38,823 nt of DNA from a bacterium. Its GTDB lineage: Bacteria > Patescibacteriota > Andersenbacteria > UBA10190 > CAIZMI01. How positions within the stretch are numbered: position 1 is the first letter of the stretch; every line of letters begins with the position of its first letter. Below, piece by piece: positions 30,104-38,697 of this stretch. The notes under the pieces are model-generated. The model saw nothing but the letters and a program-made list of their open reading frames with translations, was not told where the DNA came from and ran no database searches. A program made the translations under genes and the position numbers. The stretch covers positions 1 to 38,823 of the forward strand of contig JAUSJG010000005.1 in NCBI GenBank assembly GCA_030647555.1. The letters run 5' to 3'.

Positions 30104-30739
30104 TTAGTTGTCGACGGTGCCACTGTTCACGGGGTGGATTGATTCAACAATGAAACGTTTGCCGTCTCTAATGATCAAAAACCGCCAATCATGCGTACTG
30201 AAAACGCGATGTTGTTTTTTCCCTTCTCGTGTAATTCGAAGGGGGAGGGGGCCCTGTGGCATCCGTAGTACGCATCCATAGCTCTCGTTGGCTTGCGCGA
30301 GGATATTGCAGGCCGCCAGATAGGGGCAGGTAAGATATGAAGCGCAGTAAACCAGATGGTCGGTGGCAAATTGGCGGAGTACTCGATCAGGGAAAGTAAC
30401 TCGATTAATATCCATGTCAGGTGAGTGCTTGTGGGGTCGTGGAAGGACGCAAGAAACCGTGATGTCGACAATACGGTACTTATTATCGCCTTCTCTTTCG
30501 ACGTGAAAGCAAAACCCCTGGCCGACGAACTGTCCGACTCCCGATCCATTATTCGCGCTAGTGGCTGTCATTACGGATGTAAGTATACGTAAGAGAGTGT
30601 GGAAAGGCTGTTTCAGGGTGGTGCCTTTTTCAGTCCCCCAGAGCTTTTCTAGTTTCAACAGGACTGCTGGTGCAATCACAATGCCTTTTTTCGTGTGGCC
30701 TGCCGCTTCACGCACCTCTCGCATTGTTATTTCGCCCAC
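30104..30739 (-). CDS. Unrecognised 211-aa protein
   Basis: GTG at 30739 is the likely start (VGEITMREVREAAGHTKKG), with GGAG 7 nt upstream; the frame is open further upstream without an SD. An ATG overlaps the GTG out of frame (MWAK then stop). The protein is soluble and mixed alpha/beta: GIVIAPAVLLKLEKLWG, FCFHVEREGDNKYRIVDITVSCVL, HLVYCASYLTCPYLAACNILA (Cys-rich helix), FSTHDWRFLIIRDGKRFIVESI. No family recognised. It has its own SD and terminator, like the neighbouring small orphan genes, and a somewhat higher GC than the AT-rich genes beyond 32000. Confidence 0.72.
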   Translation of the reverse strand: MGEITMREVREAAGHTKKGIVIAPAVLLKLEKLWGTEKGTTLKQPFHTLLRILTSVMTATSANNGSGVGQFVGQGFCFHVEREGDNKYRIVDITVSCVLPRPHKHSPDMDINRVTFPDRVLRQFATDHLVYCASYLTCPYLAACNILAQANESYGCVLRMPQGPLPLRITREGKKQHRVFSTHDWRFLIIRDGKRFIVESIHPVNSGTVDN

Positions 30740-30965
30740 ATCTATTCTCCTTGTGAATGAAAGGAAGTCGAAGGATGTTTCGTGTGATCTTTCGACGAGT
30801 GGTAAAGGTACAACGGTTATCAATAGTAATTAAATTATATAAAAAGTCAAGCAGATTGTACTATAGTCGTCGTTGTCATTCCTGCCGGAAGCAGGAATCC
30901 GCATCGCACTTATTAGATTAAATGTGAGTGGTCGAATTGGTTGGTTGTACTATTAAATTATATTA

Positions 30966-30994
30966 TTGACAGAAATCGGGAAAAAGAGTATAAT
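30966..30994 (+). promoter_or_regulatory. Consensus promoter of the tmRNA gene
   Basis: TTGACA (30966-30971), 17-nt spacer, TATAAT (30989-30994): a perfect sigma-70 promoter. The expected start at ~31001 is ~30 nt before the mature tmRNA 5' end. The rest of the gap 30740-31031 holds one hairpin, ATTCCTGC/GCAGGAAT (~30879-30899). Confidence 0.92.
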
Positions 30995-31031
30995 TCCGCC
31001 ACTGATCATTCACAAAACGACCAGTAATCAC

Positions 31032-31428
31032 GGGGATGCCAGGCATCGACAGTGGGTCAAAATATTCTTAGCAAGTCGAGCGCGCAGGATGCGCTCGTAA
31101 ATATCATTCTGCATTCAAGACATGCAAACGTCTTTACGCAGGTGAAGAACGCGATTGCGAAAGCGATCACGCCTTCATTTGCACCAGCTTTCGCTTAATA
31201 ACGGAAGCCATCGGATTTTCTCTGCCCTGGGGAATTGTTCCGGTGTCAATTAAGGGCTAGGAATTAGTTTGCTTTAGCAGAAACTAATTCGACTCTTGCA
31301 CTGCCAAACGGTTATTGGGATTCTTCGTTTTCCGGTTATCTCAAAATCGTCAAAATAAAGGAAGACTAAACTTGTAGAATAAGTCTATCGCGATCTATTG
31401 GACGCGAGTTCAATTCTCGCCATCTCCA
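31032..31428 (+). ncRNA. ssrA: Transfer-messenger RNA (tmRNA)
   Basis: The tRNA-like ends are clear: 5' GGGGATG (31032-31038) pairs with CATCTCC (31421-31427), then discriminator A (31428). The T arm GCGAG-TTCAATT-CTCGC precedes it. The next bases are CCC, so CCA is not encoded. The tag reading frame starts at GCA (31124) and ends at GCT before TAATAA (31196-31201): ANVFTQVKNAIAK...ITPSFAPAFA, 24 residues. tmRNA with SmpB rescues stalled ribosomes and tags the peptide for proteolysis. The tag ends in AFA rather than the common LAA. Confidence 0.95.
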
Positions 31429-31430
31429 CC

Positions 31431-31527
31431 CTTCGAGTCGGCCGCCCTGGCGGCCTCCCTCAGGGTAAACTCTTCCTTATCTCGAAGGACTCTGAGCGAG
31501 TTTCGCCAGAGCGAAACGAGTCGAAGA
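31431..31527 (+). repeat. Structured module downstream of tmRNA (copy X)
   Basis: Long-range stem CTTCGAG (31431-31437) with CTCGAAG (31481-31487) encloses hairpin GGCCGCC/GGCGGCC (31440-31455). A second hairpin GTTTCGC/GCGAAAC follows, bounded by GACTC/GAGTC. The module, including the tmRNA 3' tail, is duplicated at 31897-32020. Confidence 0.75.
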
Positions 31528-31575
31528 GCAATCAAGCCCCGAGGTTATCGAAAGCCTATCTGTTATAATTAATAT

Positions 31576-31845
31576 ATGCCGGATTGGTATTTGTATATCG
31601 CCAGAGCAAGAACGGGACATTATTATGTTGGAATAACGACTGAACCGAAACGTCGAATAGAAGATCATAATAACGGCAGAGGTTCGAGAATGGCTATTAA
31701 TCAAGGGCCGTTTGTTTTGGTGTATACGTCAGATAAAATATTAGACCAATCAACTGCTAGAAAAAGAGAAATTCAGGTAAAAGGATGGAGTCGAAAGAAA
31801 AAAGAAAAATTGATAAGTGGCGAATATAAATTGTCAGTCACATAA
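31576..31845 (+). CDS. GIY-YIG domain protein (UvrC/YhbQ-like nuclease fold)
   Basis: 89 aa. GIY-YIG core: WYLYIARARTGHYYVGITTEPKRRIEDHNNG, then a basic C-part (TARKREIQVKGWSRKKKEKLI). The YLYI...YVGIT pair and the Arg/His residues of the active site are in place; the terminal Glu is in KREIQVK. Small stand-alone proteins of this fold include YhbQ-like proteins and homing-type endonucleases. A TATAAT (31564-31569) six bases before the ATG would give a leaderless transcript. It lies between two copies of the tmRNA tail module. A 9-bp hairpin CGATTTTTC/GAAAAATCG follows the stop. Confidence 0.88.
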   Translation: MPDWYLYIARARTGHYYVGITTEPKRRIEDHNNGRGSRMAINQGPFVLVYTSDKILDQSTARKREIQVKGWSRKKKEKLISGEYKLSVT

Positions 31846-31896
31846 AACGGCGAGGCGGTGGCCAGGCCGATTTTTCGGAAGAAAAATCGAGCCGAG

Positions 31897-32020
31897 GCCA
31901 ATTCCCACCATCTCCACTCTTTGATTGTACCGCCTTACGGCGGTGTTTTCAGATGGAATCTTCCTTATATCAAAGAACCCCGCGAATCGTTTCGTGGCAA
32001 CGATACGAGCGCGGGGCCTT
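31897..32020 (+). repeat. Duplicated tmRNA-tail module (copy Y) with terminator
   Basis: Contains CCATCTCCAC as at the tmRNA 3' end, then CTTTGAT (31919-31925) paired with ATCAAAG (31969-31975) around ACCGCC/GGCGGT. TCTTCCTTAT before the closing arm is identical to copy X. It is followed by CCCCGCG...CGCGGGG and TTTTT, a good terminator. The stem bases differ from copy X but pairing is kept. Confidence 0.8.
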
Positions 32021-32075
32021 TTTCTGTCTCAATTACATGGTTGATAAATAATAATAAAAGTAACAGTATAGGAAA

Positions 32076-33134
32076 ATGAACCTGGAATTACCTGACATAA
32101 TCACCATACTTTTATCTTCTGCTGTAAATTCTGTCTTGTTTGCCAACTTTGTTATTCCGCAAGTGCAAGGGCTAAAAAGAATAAAGGATAAAATGACTAA
32201 ATTTGAAATACAATTTGTTGAAAATGAGTTTACAGCAAGAAACAAAGAGAATGAAGACAAGAGAAGCATTCAGGTGAATTCCATCCAAAATCTACTTGAT
32301 ATTTACGACATTCGAACACGAGAGTTGAAAGAACTTGTTGCAATATTCCGTCTTTCTATAGAACTGACAATATTGTTCACACTTATTATGTGGGGCTGGG
32401 GTACTCAAGAATGGTATGGTTTTTCGCTGTCTGATATGGCTATAGTCACACATTTGATTACACAACTTTGTTTGCTAATTTGGGCCATACGAATATACGC
32501 AATAAAGCCAGGTAAACTTCAGGACGCTGAATATATGGTGAAGGAACTCGGATTGCATCCTCATTCCCTATTAAATGCTCTAGAGTTACACGTGAATTTG
32601 GAGAGTCAAATATCAAAAGATGATAAAGTTGATTCTCGTACACCGCTTATTATTTTTTTAAGGCTGTCTCTTAGGATTTTTGGGTATAGGTTTATGATTT
32701 TAGTATACGATGAACAAAATAAATTATATTACTTATCAACGGGGCCAATAACACATAAATCAAAAATTTGGAGACATTTCACTGACAAGTTTGGAATATG
32801 GAACAAAGGTGAATTTAGTGAAATTGAGATAGGTAAAATTAAATTAAATCTTTTACAAAAACCAAAAGACTACACATTTGTATTTCTGCTCTTTCTGCCA
32901 TTTTTTAAGAAAGAACTTACTAGTCCGCTGTATATGCGACGAATTTTGACGTTACCTGACGGAAATTTACTATCACATAGCAATGTTGATAGGCTAAACA
33001 GTATTGACTATTTCCGCGAAATTGAGTACGGCGGTGAGGGGTTGCGTATAAATAATTTACGTTACGTTGGACCTGACAATAAGAGTGTTTTCAAACATGT
33101 ACTCAACTACCCTCGACTAAAGTCGAGGGGTTGA
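32076..33134 (+). CDS. Membrane protein of unknown function, 3' end formed by IS sequence
   Basis: 352 aa and AT-rich. Hydrophobic segments lie near the N-terminus (IITILLSSAVNSVLFANFVI), at ~90-110 (LSIELTILFTLIMWGWG) and ~125-145 (IVTHLITQLCLLIWAIRIYA), with a charged coiled region between the first two, then a large cytoplasmic part. No family recognised. The final residues (NYPRLKSRG) and the stop are encoded by the hairpin at the right end of the IS200-like element (33110-33129), so the native C-terminus was probably lost or replaced. Confidence 0.7.
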   Translation: MNLELPDIITILLSSAVNSVLFANFVIPQVQGLKRIKDKMTKFEIQFVENEFTARNKENEDKRSIQVNSIQNLLDIYDIRTRELKELVAIFRLSIELTILFTLIMWGWGTQEWYGFSLSDMAIVTHLITQLCLLIWAIRIYAIKPGKLQDAEYMVKELGLHPHSLLNALELHVNLESQISKDDKVDSRTPLIIFLRLSLRIFGYRFMILVYDEQNKLYYLSTGPITHKSKIWRHFTDKFGIWNKGEFSEIEIGKIKLNLLQKPKDYTFVFLLFLPFFKKELTSPLYMRRILTLPDGNLLSHSNVDRLNSIDYFREIEYGGEGLRINNLRYVGPDNKSVFKHVLNYPRLKSRG

Positions 33135-33675
33135 GACGGCTAGAACGCTGAAGCGTTCTTTCGACGCGGACTATCCCATTTCTAATGGACCATGGTGAAT
33201 AATCTCTCCGTCTTGCTGTTCGATATACGCCTGGATCATCTCGTCTGTTACGTTGCCGCTGGAGGCGGCAAAGTAACCTCGTGCCCAGAAATGTCTGCCC
33301 CAGAAGGTTTTTCTGAGGTGCGAGAAGTTGGCGAGAATTTTATACGAACTCTTACCCTTGATTTTTTGCGCCAGTTCGCTAATCGATAGGTACGGTGGGT
33401 ATGAGAGAAAGAGGTGAACGTGATCGGGGGCTAATTTACCGTTGATTATCTCTACGTCCAGTTCGGTGCAGATTTGACGGATGAGATCTCTGATATAGAT
33501 GCCTACTTCGCCGATAAGAATTCTTTTTCGGTACTTAGGAACCCAGACCAAGTGAACTTTTAGATCATATTTGCTGTGGGTGGTAGTACGGTAATGCAAC
33601 ATACCTCGTACTGTAGACTAAACGATCGTTAAGCTGAAGCCTCCGCCTAAAGGCGGGGGATTCTCGACCCTCCCC
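33102..33675 (-). mobile_element. IS200/IS605-like insertion sequence (tnpA only)
   Basis: Single tnpA gene flanked by subterminal hairpins: CCCTCGACT/AGTCGAGGG (33110-33129, right end relative to tnpA) and CCTCCGCCT/AGGCGGGGG (33640-33659, left end), as expected for Y1 transposons, which recognise hairpins rather than inverted repeats. Another hairpin AGAACGC/GCGTTCT (33142-33159) follows tnpA. There is no tnpB. Exact ends are approximate. Confidence 0.85.
33171..33602 (-). CDS. tnpA: IS200/IS605-family Y1 (HUH) transposase TnpA
   Basis: 143 aa, full length. HUH motif in APDHVHLFLSYPP; the likely catalytic Tyr is in AYIEQQ near the C-terminus. KYDLKVHLVWVPKYRKRIL and KGKSSYKIL are typical of this family. 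It cuts and joins single-stranded DNA at the hairpin ends during replication-linked transposition. Both flanking hairpins look intact, so it may be active. Confidence 0.95.
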   Translation of the reverse strand: MLHYRTTTHSKYDLKVHLVWVPKYRKRILIGEVGIYIRDLIRQICTELDVEIINGKLAPDHVHLFLSYPPYLSISELAQKIKGKSSYKILANFSHLRKTFWGRHFWARGYFAASSGNVTDEMIQAYIEQQDGEIIHHGPLEMG

Positions 33676-33683
33676 GTGGATGA

Positions 33684-36600
33684 TTATTGAGTTCCGACGC
33701 CTGTCCAAGCTGTTCCACCTATAAGGACAGAAACTGTGCCGACGCCAGCTGTGCCTTGTGCGACTTGGAGATTGGCGGTCGGTGTCGTCGTCCCAATCCC
33801 GACATTGCCACCAAGCAATTGGATAGAACTTCCAGAGATTTTTAAAGGAGCAAATGTTCCCCCAACATCATTAAGAGATGAAAAATTAACACCAGCATTA
33901 TTTAAAAAAGTTAACTCACCTAACCCAGAGCTTGCAGCTGGATTAATCCTAAGGCTTCCTGTAGTTCCAGAACCCGCCCATGAACCATCGCTTGTGTGCA
34001 TTCTAATAGATGAAGTATCAACATATTTTGTTGTCACTAGATCCATTAATGATCCAGGCGTCGATGTCCCAATGCCCACATTCCCTGCGGAGTCAATTCG
34101 CATTCGCTCAATTGCAGCGCTTGTGGTGGCGGTGCCGAAGACGAGTTCTGTGGAGTTGACTGTGGTGCTAAATGTGTCATCCGCCTCTGCCCAGATTGAG
34201 GCTCCAGCCAAAATTGCATCACTGCCAGGTGTGGCAAGCGGAGAGTTAAAATTAATTCTTCCCAACTCATCACCATCTACAATTGTTAATTCTTTAGTCG
34301 CAAGCGTAAGTATTCCCGCTCCCACCGCCCCAGTCCCCACCGGCCCCTGCACATCTAAGAGCGATTGCGGAGCAGTAGTGCCAATCCCCACATTGCCAGA
34401 ACTTAAAATGGTCATTTTTGCAGCGTCCGATGGCCCAATCATTAAGCTTGTCGCAGTATTATTTGTAATACCAGTTCCAATCGCAATCGCGCCAGTTGCT
34501 GTAATTGTGTTGCTCTTTCCTACTACAATTGTATTTGATAAAACCGATGCACTACTTATGGAATTATTTATACCTAGAGCAAGATTATCAGCAGAAGTAG
34601 TTGCTAAAGCAATGCTATTGCCATATCCAAAGGCAACTTGTCTGTTTCCGTTGGCTACAATACTATTCGACACTCCAAAAGCTACGTTATACCATCCAGA
34701 ACCAGATGCATTGCCATAACCAACATCCCAAGAAAAAGCTCCGCCTGTAGTATTACTCTCACCAATTGCCCCATTAGCATTACCAGTATCCCCCACAGTG
34801 TTGCTTTTCCCAATGCTTACGTAATTCGACATCGAAATAATGCCAGATGTATTTATATTTCCGTTTACATCCAAAACTGACCCAGGCGTCGCCGTCCCAA
34901 TCCCAACATTGCCGGCAGAGTCAATTCGCATTCGCTCAATTGCGGCGCTGGTAGTGGCTGTGCCAAACACAAGCTCTGTGGAGTTGACTGTGGCTGAGAA
35001 TGTGTCGTCGGCTTCTGCCCAGATTGAGGCTCCCGCGAGTATTGCGTCTGAGCCGGGTGTGGCAAGCGGAGAGTTAAAATTGATTCTTCCCAATTCATCG
35101 CCATCTACGATTGTTAGTTCTTTAGTTGCAAGAGTAAGTATTCCAGCTCCCACCGCCCCAGTCCCCACCGGCCCCTGCACATCTAAGAGCGATTGCGGAG
35201 CCGTTGTCCCGATGCCGACATTGCGATTACTATCCCAGCTCATCACAGTTCCACCATCACGACCAAGATTGATTGTACTTCCATTACCATGAATAGTGAA
35301 AGTAGTGATAGGGGCGAGAGTTGCGCCAGTAATAAATTGATTGGCTACTGTTGACGTTGCTAATGAACCTATCGCAATAGATGCCTCATATTGAGACGAT
35401 GCACTATTACCAATAGCAACATTACCCCTGCCATAAAGTGTAGCTGTACTTGCCCAAGCTCCAATAGCAACGCCTTGCCAGCCACCGGAAGCTAGATAGC
35501 CAATGCCAACGGCCGTATAACTAGAAACGGAACCACTACCAATGGCAGTACCGCCTGCATAAGGGACATTTGCATTATATCCCACCGCAGTTGCAAGTTG
35601 ATCTCCTACCGTAGCACCAGCACCAAACACTTCTGTTTGACTCAATCCTTTGTTATTGCTGAACTCACCGGCGCTCGTAATCCGTGCCCTTGTACCGGCG
35701 GTGATCGCATCTGGGTTCCACTGCGTGAGGTCGACTGACTGAGACGAGGCACCTTGTACGATAAAGCCGATGCGCGCAGCAACAGAGTTCAGAATATGTA
35801 ACTGTGCCGTCGGACTCGTCGTCCCAATTCCAACATTGCCAGCAGAGTCAATTCGCATGCGCTCAATTGCGGCGCTGGTGGTGGCGGTGCCGAAGACGAG
35901 TTCTGTGCTGTTGTTGGTGATACTGAAAGTGTCGTCAGCTTCTGCCCAGATTGAGGCTCCTGCCAGAATTGCGTCACTGCCAGGTGTGGCAAGTGGAGAG
36001 TTAAAATTGATTCTTCCCAATTCATCACCATCTATTATTGTCAATTCTTTTGTCGCAAGCGTGAGTATCCCAGCTCCCACCGCCCCAGTCCCCACAGGCC
36101 CCTGCACATCAAGCAAAGACTGCGGAGCAGTCGTCCCAATACCTAATTGGCCTGCGGGAGTTAACAACATTCGAACATCATTCTGCCAACCACTTATCCA
36201 TTTCCACGCACCAAGGTCACCAGCACCCGTTCCTGTTCCAAGATGAAAAATCATATTAGATAAAGAATTTGCTGCATTTTGTGTTGAAATAGTCAACGCA
36301 TACTGAGCGTTTAATGTTGCACCCGGATAAGTAGCACCACTCGCCAACTTCAAAGATGCAGGGCTGGCGCCGGAAGAATAAATGTAACCACCATTAGCTA
36401 TAGTTACATTTCCATTAACATCCAATGCAGTTGCTGGGCTTGCAGTGCCAATCCCCACTCTTGCATTCGTCGTGTCCACATTCAGCACATTGGTTGTGCC
36501 ATCGGCTTTGTTGATTTGGATGGCGGTGGTGCTGTCGGCTGATGGATAAATTTTTGGAGTAATAATTCCACTGGTTGTAGAAATTAAACCTGAAGCATCA

Positions 36601-38489
36601 ATTGATTTATCCCAACCGGAACCGATCACTAATGCCGTTTCTGTTCCCGCGCCACCGGTGATACCGGCGATATTAATACCGTAAAGCGTGCCTGCCGATA
36701 TTCCCGACGTAGCAATGTTGATCCCCCGTCCCGTGTCACCGGCTTCTCCTGAAGGTGTAAACACGATATTGATTCCGGAATTTGTGTCCGCGCCGGCATC
36801 GGCGGTAGAAGTGAAGTCGATAGATAAACCATCGACGCCGTTGGTGACCGTGCCATATCCACTGTTGCTAATCGCTATCATGTCGGCTGTCGGTGCTGAT
36901 GCCGACGCAAGTGCTAAGACGCCACTGCTAAAGGTAAAGCCGGTACTGCCGGTTAAACCGCTACCGCTGGACCAATAGGCCACTTGCCCCGCGACGCCGG
37001 AACCGGTAACACCGCCAATACCGGAAACGGACGCGCACTGCCAAGTTTTAGCGGTGTTGTTCCAAGAAAGAGTTTCGCTTGCACCGCAACCATGCAACAA
37101 ACTTAATTGGTTACTCGCGCCCACGAATTCCAAACCGGAATACGAACTGGTTGTGGCGGTGGAAGCGGTTTCCGAATTTAGAACAGCCACACTAAGCGTG
37201 CCACTGGTTGTCACCGGCCCACCGGTTAAACCATTTCCTGAAGCAACACTGGTGACCGTGCCGATTCCGCCTGAACCACCCGCTACTGTTGCCCAGTACA
37301 AATTACCACTGATGTCAGTTTTTAATACTTCTCCGGCTGAACCGGCGGCGGTTGGCAAAACATAAGCAACGTCTACTGTTTGCGAACCGCTATTCGCGAA
37401 AGTGGTTTTGTAGGTGCCATTTTTGATCCCCAACAATCCGGTTAACGTCGCGCCGGCGAAAGTTGGGCTGTCACTTGTTGTTAAGCCGGCCACCGCGGAT
37501 TGATTCAACGTTTGCCAAGTTTTATCGCCACGATAATATTGTCCGGATGTACCGGCGGAAACTGCCGACTCTTTGTCGTTAAAAGTTGTCCAGTTGGCGG
37601 ATGTTAAGAAACCTTTGGCTACGCCACTGGCAGATTGGCCATTGGTGTAATCTAGCGCGATTAGTCCGCTTACGGCGTTAAAGTCGCTGGCGGTGAATGT
37701 GGAAATACCTTTTGTGGAACCATCGGCGGAAGCGTCACTTATACTGCCGGTGAGACCATTACTGGAGAGCGTGAGAGTTAACGGGCTGGTGCCACTGGCG
37801 GAAGTGATACGATAAGTGTAGCCGGCCGTCCAGTTGACGGAATTATCGGTGATGGTGGTGAAGGCGGACGTACCGTTACCTAAAACCAAACCTGTTAGTG
37901 TACCTGCGCCGGTGCCACCGCGAGAGACGGAAAGATTATTTTCACCGGCCAGCGTACTGGTACCGGACCAATAAGCAACTTGATTTAGAGAACCGGAACC
38001 ACTGATACTGCCCGACGCATTTTGCGCAGAAATTTTTAAACCATCAATGGAGATACCTGCGCCGGCTTCCAATTTTACAGCACCGGATTTTCCTTGGAGC
38101 GAATAAACAACATTTCCGGCGGTAATTTTTCCACTTCCCAAATCGACGTTGACGCCTTTTCCCGTAACATCACCGCCAAGTGTTAACGCACCACCAATAT
38201 TTGTTTTATTTGTCTGAACATCGCCATTGAAAACCGACGGAATGTTCATTTCAAAATAACGAGTGTATTTTTCTGCCGTGTCCGCTAAAACTGTCGGCTT
38301 TGCGTCCGTGAAACTAATGGCCGGAATTTGCTCGGCACTCATATTTTGAGCGATCAACTTTTTTGTCTGATTTTCTTGTTTAGTAACTCGTTTTATTTCC
38401 CACGCCGAGACACCCGCGATAAGAGCCATCGCCGTGACAGTAAGCAGAGCGATTCCAACGAAGCCGGAGGTTCTAGTTTTTATGTTCAT
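33684..38489 (-). CDS. Giant YadA-like surface adhesin, apparently truncated at its 3' end
   Basis: 1601 aa. N-terminal anchor or signal (GFVGIALLTVTAMALIAGVSAW). Then long Gly/Ser/Thr-rich beta regions like phage tail fibres (GGTGAGTLTGLVLGNGT, FLTSANWTTFNDKE, GQYYRGDKTWQT). Repeated NVGIGTT.P..LLDV units follow, including three near-identical ~110-residue modules. Two stretches of YadA/Hia head-type repeats (TAIGSGSVSSYTAVGIGY, VAIGNSASSQYEASIAIGS; VAFGYGNSIALA) suggest a trimeric, fibre-like adhesin. No C-terminal anchor, peptidase S74 or other end domain is seen; the frame stops in GTAWTGVGTQ, about 9 bp before an IS200-like element. Confidence 0.85.
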   Translation of the reverse strand: MNIKTRTSGFVGIALLTVTAMALIAGVSAWEIKRVTKQENQTKKLIAQNMSAEQIPAISFTDAKPTVLADTAEKYTRYFEMNIPSVFNGDVQTNKTNIGGALTLGGDVTGKGVNVDLGSGKITAGNVVYSLQGKSGAVKLEAGAGISIDGLKISAQNASGSISGSGSLNQVAYWSGTSTLAGENNLSVSRGGTGAGTLTGLVLGNGTSAFTTITDNSVNWTAGYTYRITSASGTSPLTLTLSSNGLTGSISDASADGSTKGISTFTASDFNAVSGLIALDYTNGQSASGVAKGFLTSANWTTFNDKESAVSAGTSGQYYRGDKTWQTLNQSAVAGLTTSDSPTFAGATLTGLLGIKNGTYKTTFANSGSQTVDVAYVLPTAAGSAGEVLKTDISGNLYWATVAGGSGGIGTVTSVASGNGLTGGPVTTSGTLSVAVLNSETASTATTSSYSGLEFVGASNQLSLLHGCGASETLSWNNTAKTWQCASVSGIGGVTGSGVAGQVAYWSSGSGLTGSTGFTFSSGVLALASASAPTADMIAISNSGYGTVTNGVDGLSIDFTSTADAGADTNSGINIVFTPSGEAGDTGRGINIATSGISAGTLYGINIAGITGGAGTETALVIGSGWDKSIDASGLISTTSGIITPKIYPSADSTTAIQINKADGTTNVLNVDTTNARVGIGTASPATALDVNGNVTIANGGYIYSSGASPASLKLASGATYPGATLNAQYALTISTQNAANSLSNMIFHLGTGTGAGDLGAWKWISGWQNDVRMLLTPAGQLGIGTTAPQSLLDVQGPVGTGAVGAGILTLATKELTIIDGDELGRINFNSPLATPGSDAILAGASIWAEADDTFSITNNSTELVFGTATTSAAIERMRIDSAGNVGIGTTSPTAQLHILNSVAARIGFIVQGASSQSVDLTQWNPDAITAGTRARITSAGEFSNNKGLSQTEVFGAGATVGDQLATAVGYNANVPYAGGTAIGSGSVSSYTAVGIGYLASGGWQGVAIGAWASTATLYGRGNVAIGNSASSQYEASIAIGSLATSTVANQFITGATLAPITTFTIHGNGSTINLGRDGGTVMSWDSNRNVGIGTTAPQSLLDVQGPVGTGAVGAGILTLATKELTIVDGDELGRINFNSPLATPGSDAILAGASIWAEADDTFSATVNSTELVFGTATTSAAIERMRIDSAGNVGIGTATPGSVLDVNGNINTSGIISMSNYVSIGKSNTVGDTGNANGAIGESNTTGGAFSWDVGYGNASGSGWYNVAFGVSNSIVANGNRQVAFGYGNSIALATTSADNLALGINNSISSASVLSNTIVVGKSNTITATGAIAIGTGITNNTATSLMIGPSDAAKMTILSSGNVGIGTTAPQSLLDVQGPVGTGAVGAGILTLATKELTIVDGDELGRINFNSPLATPGSDAILAGASIWAEADDTFSTTVNSTELVFGTATTSAAIERMRIDSAGNVGIGTSTPGSLMDLVTTKYVDTSSIRMHTSDGSWAGSGTTGSLRINPAASSGLGELTFLNNAGVNFSSLNDVGGTFAPLKISGSSIQLLGGNVGIGTTTPTANLQVAQGTAGVGTVSVLIGGTAWTGVGTQ
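34060..36150 (-). repeat. Three ~330-bp repeats within the adhesin gene
   Basis: At about 34060-34400, 34895-35225 and 35818-36150. Each encodes the same module (QSLLDVQGPVGTGAVGAGIL ... ELGRINFNSPLATPGSDAIL ... TELVFGTATTSAAIERMRI). Proteins differ at only a few residues while third codon positions differ more. Recombination between them could change fibre length. Confidence 0.9.
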
Positions 38490-38524
38490 TTAGCGTTGAT
38501 TTTCTGTGTGGGAGTTTATTAGTA

Positions 38525-38530
38525 ATTATA
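38525..38530 (-). promoter_or_regulatory. Extended -10 promoter of the adhesin gene
   Basis: Minus strand TGC-TATAAT (TGn extended -10). No good -35. The predicted start is ~30 nt before the ATG at 38489; no Shine-Dalgarno is visible. Confidence 0.5.
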
Positions 38531-38579
38531 GCACGAAAAAAGTCACAAAAATGCCCTAAAATCGGCTGATTTGGGGTAG

Positions 38580-38660
38580 TTATCCACAGTTTTATGGTCT
38601 TTTGTTAAATTGTCCACACTTTGCTTAAAAAACAGCTTATTTAAGCAGGGGTGTGGATAA
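38580..38660. other. DnaA-box cluster (possible origin or DnaA-regulated site)
   Basis: TTATCCACA (38580-38588), TTGTCCACA (38610-38618, one mismatch) and TGTGGATAA (38652-38660, reverse) lie within 81 bp next to AT-rich DNA and a GCTTA...TAAGC hairpin. It is in the 334-bp gene-free end of the window. No dnaA or dnaN is in view. Confidence 0.5.
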
Positions 38661-38697
38661 CGTACCGCATATTTTCGCAGTGCTGTCAAAATTTTCG

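Noticed and set aside
33736-34719. Long plus-strand open frame (327 aa) opposite the adhesin gene
   Set aside because: It is antisense to the repetitive Gly/Ser/Thr-rich coding sequence; such composition creates spurious frames, and several similar ones occur over the three repeats.
33684-38489. Prophage tail fibre
   Set aside because: The tail-fibre-like repeats stand alone; no other phage gene is in the window and the protein has its own membrane/signal segment.
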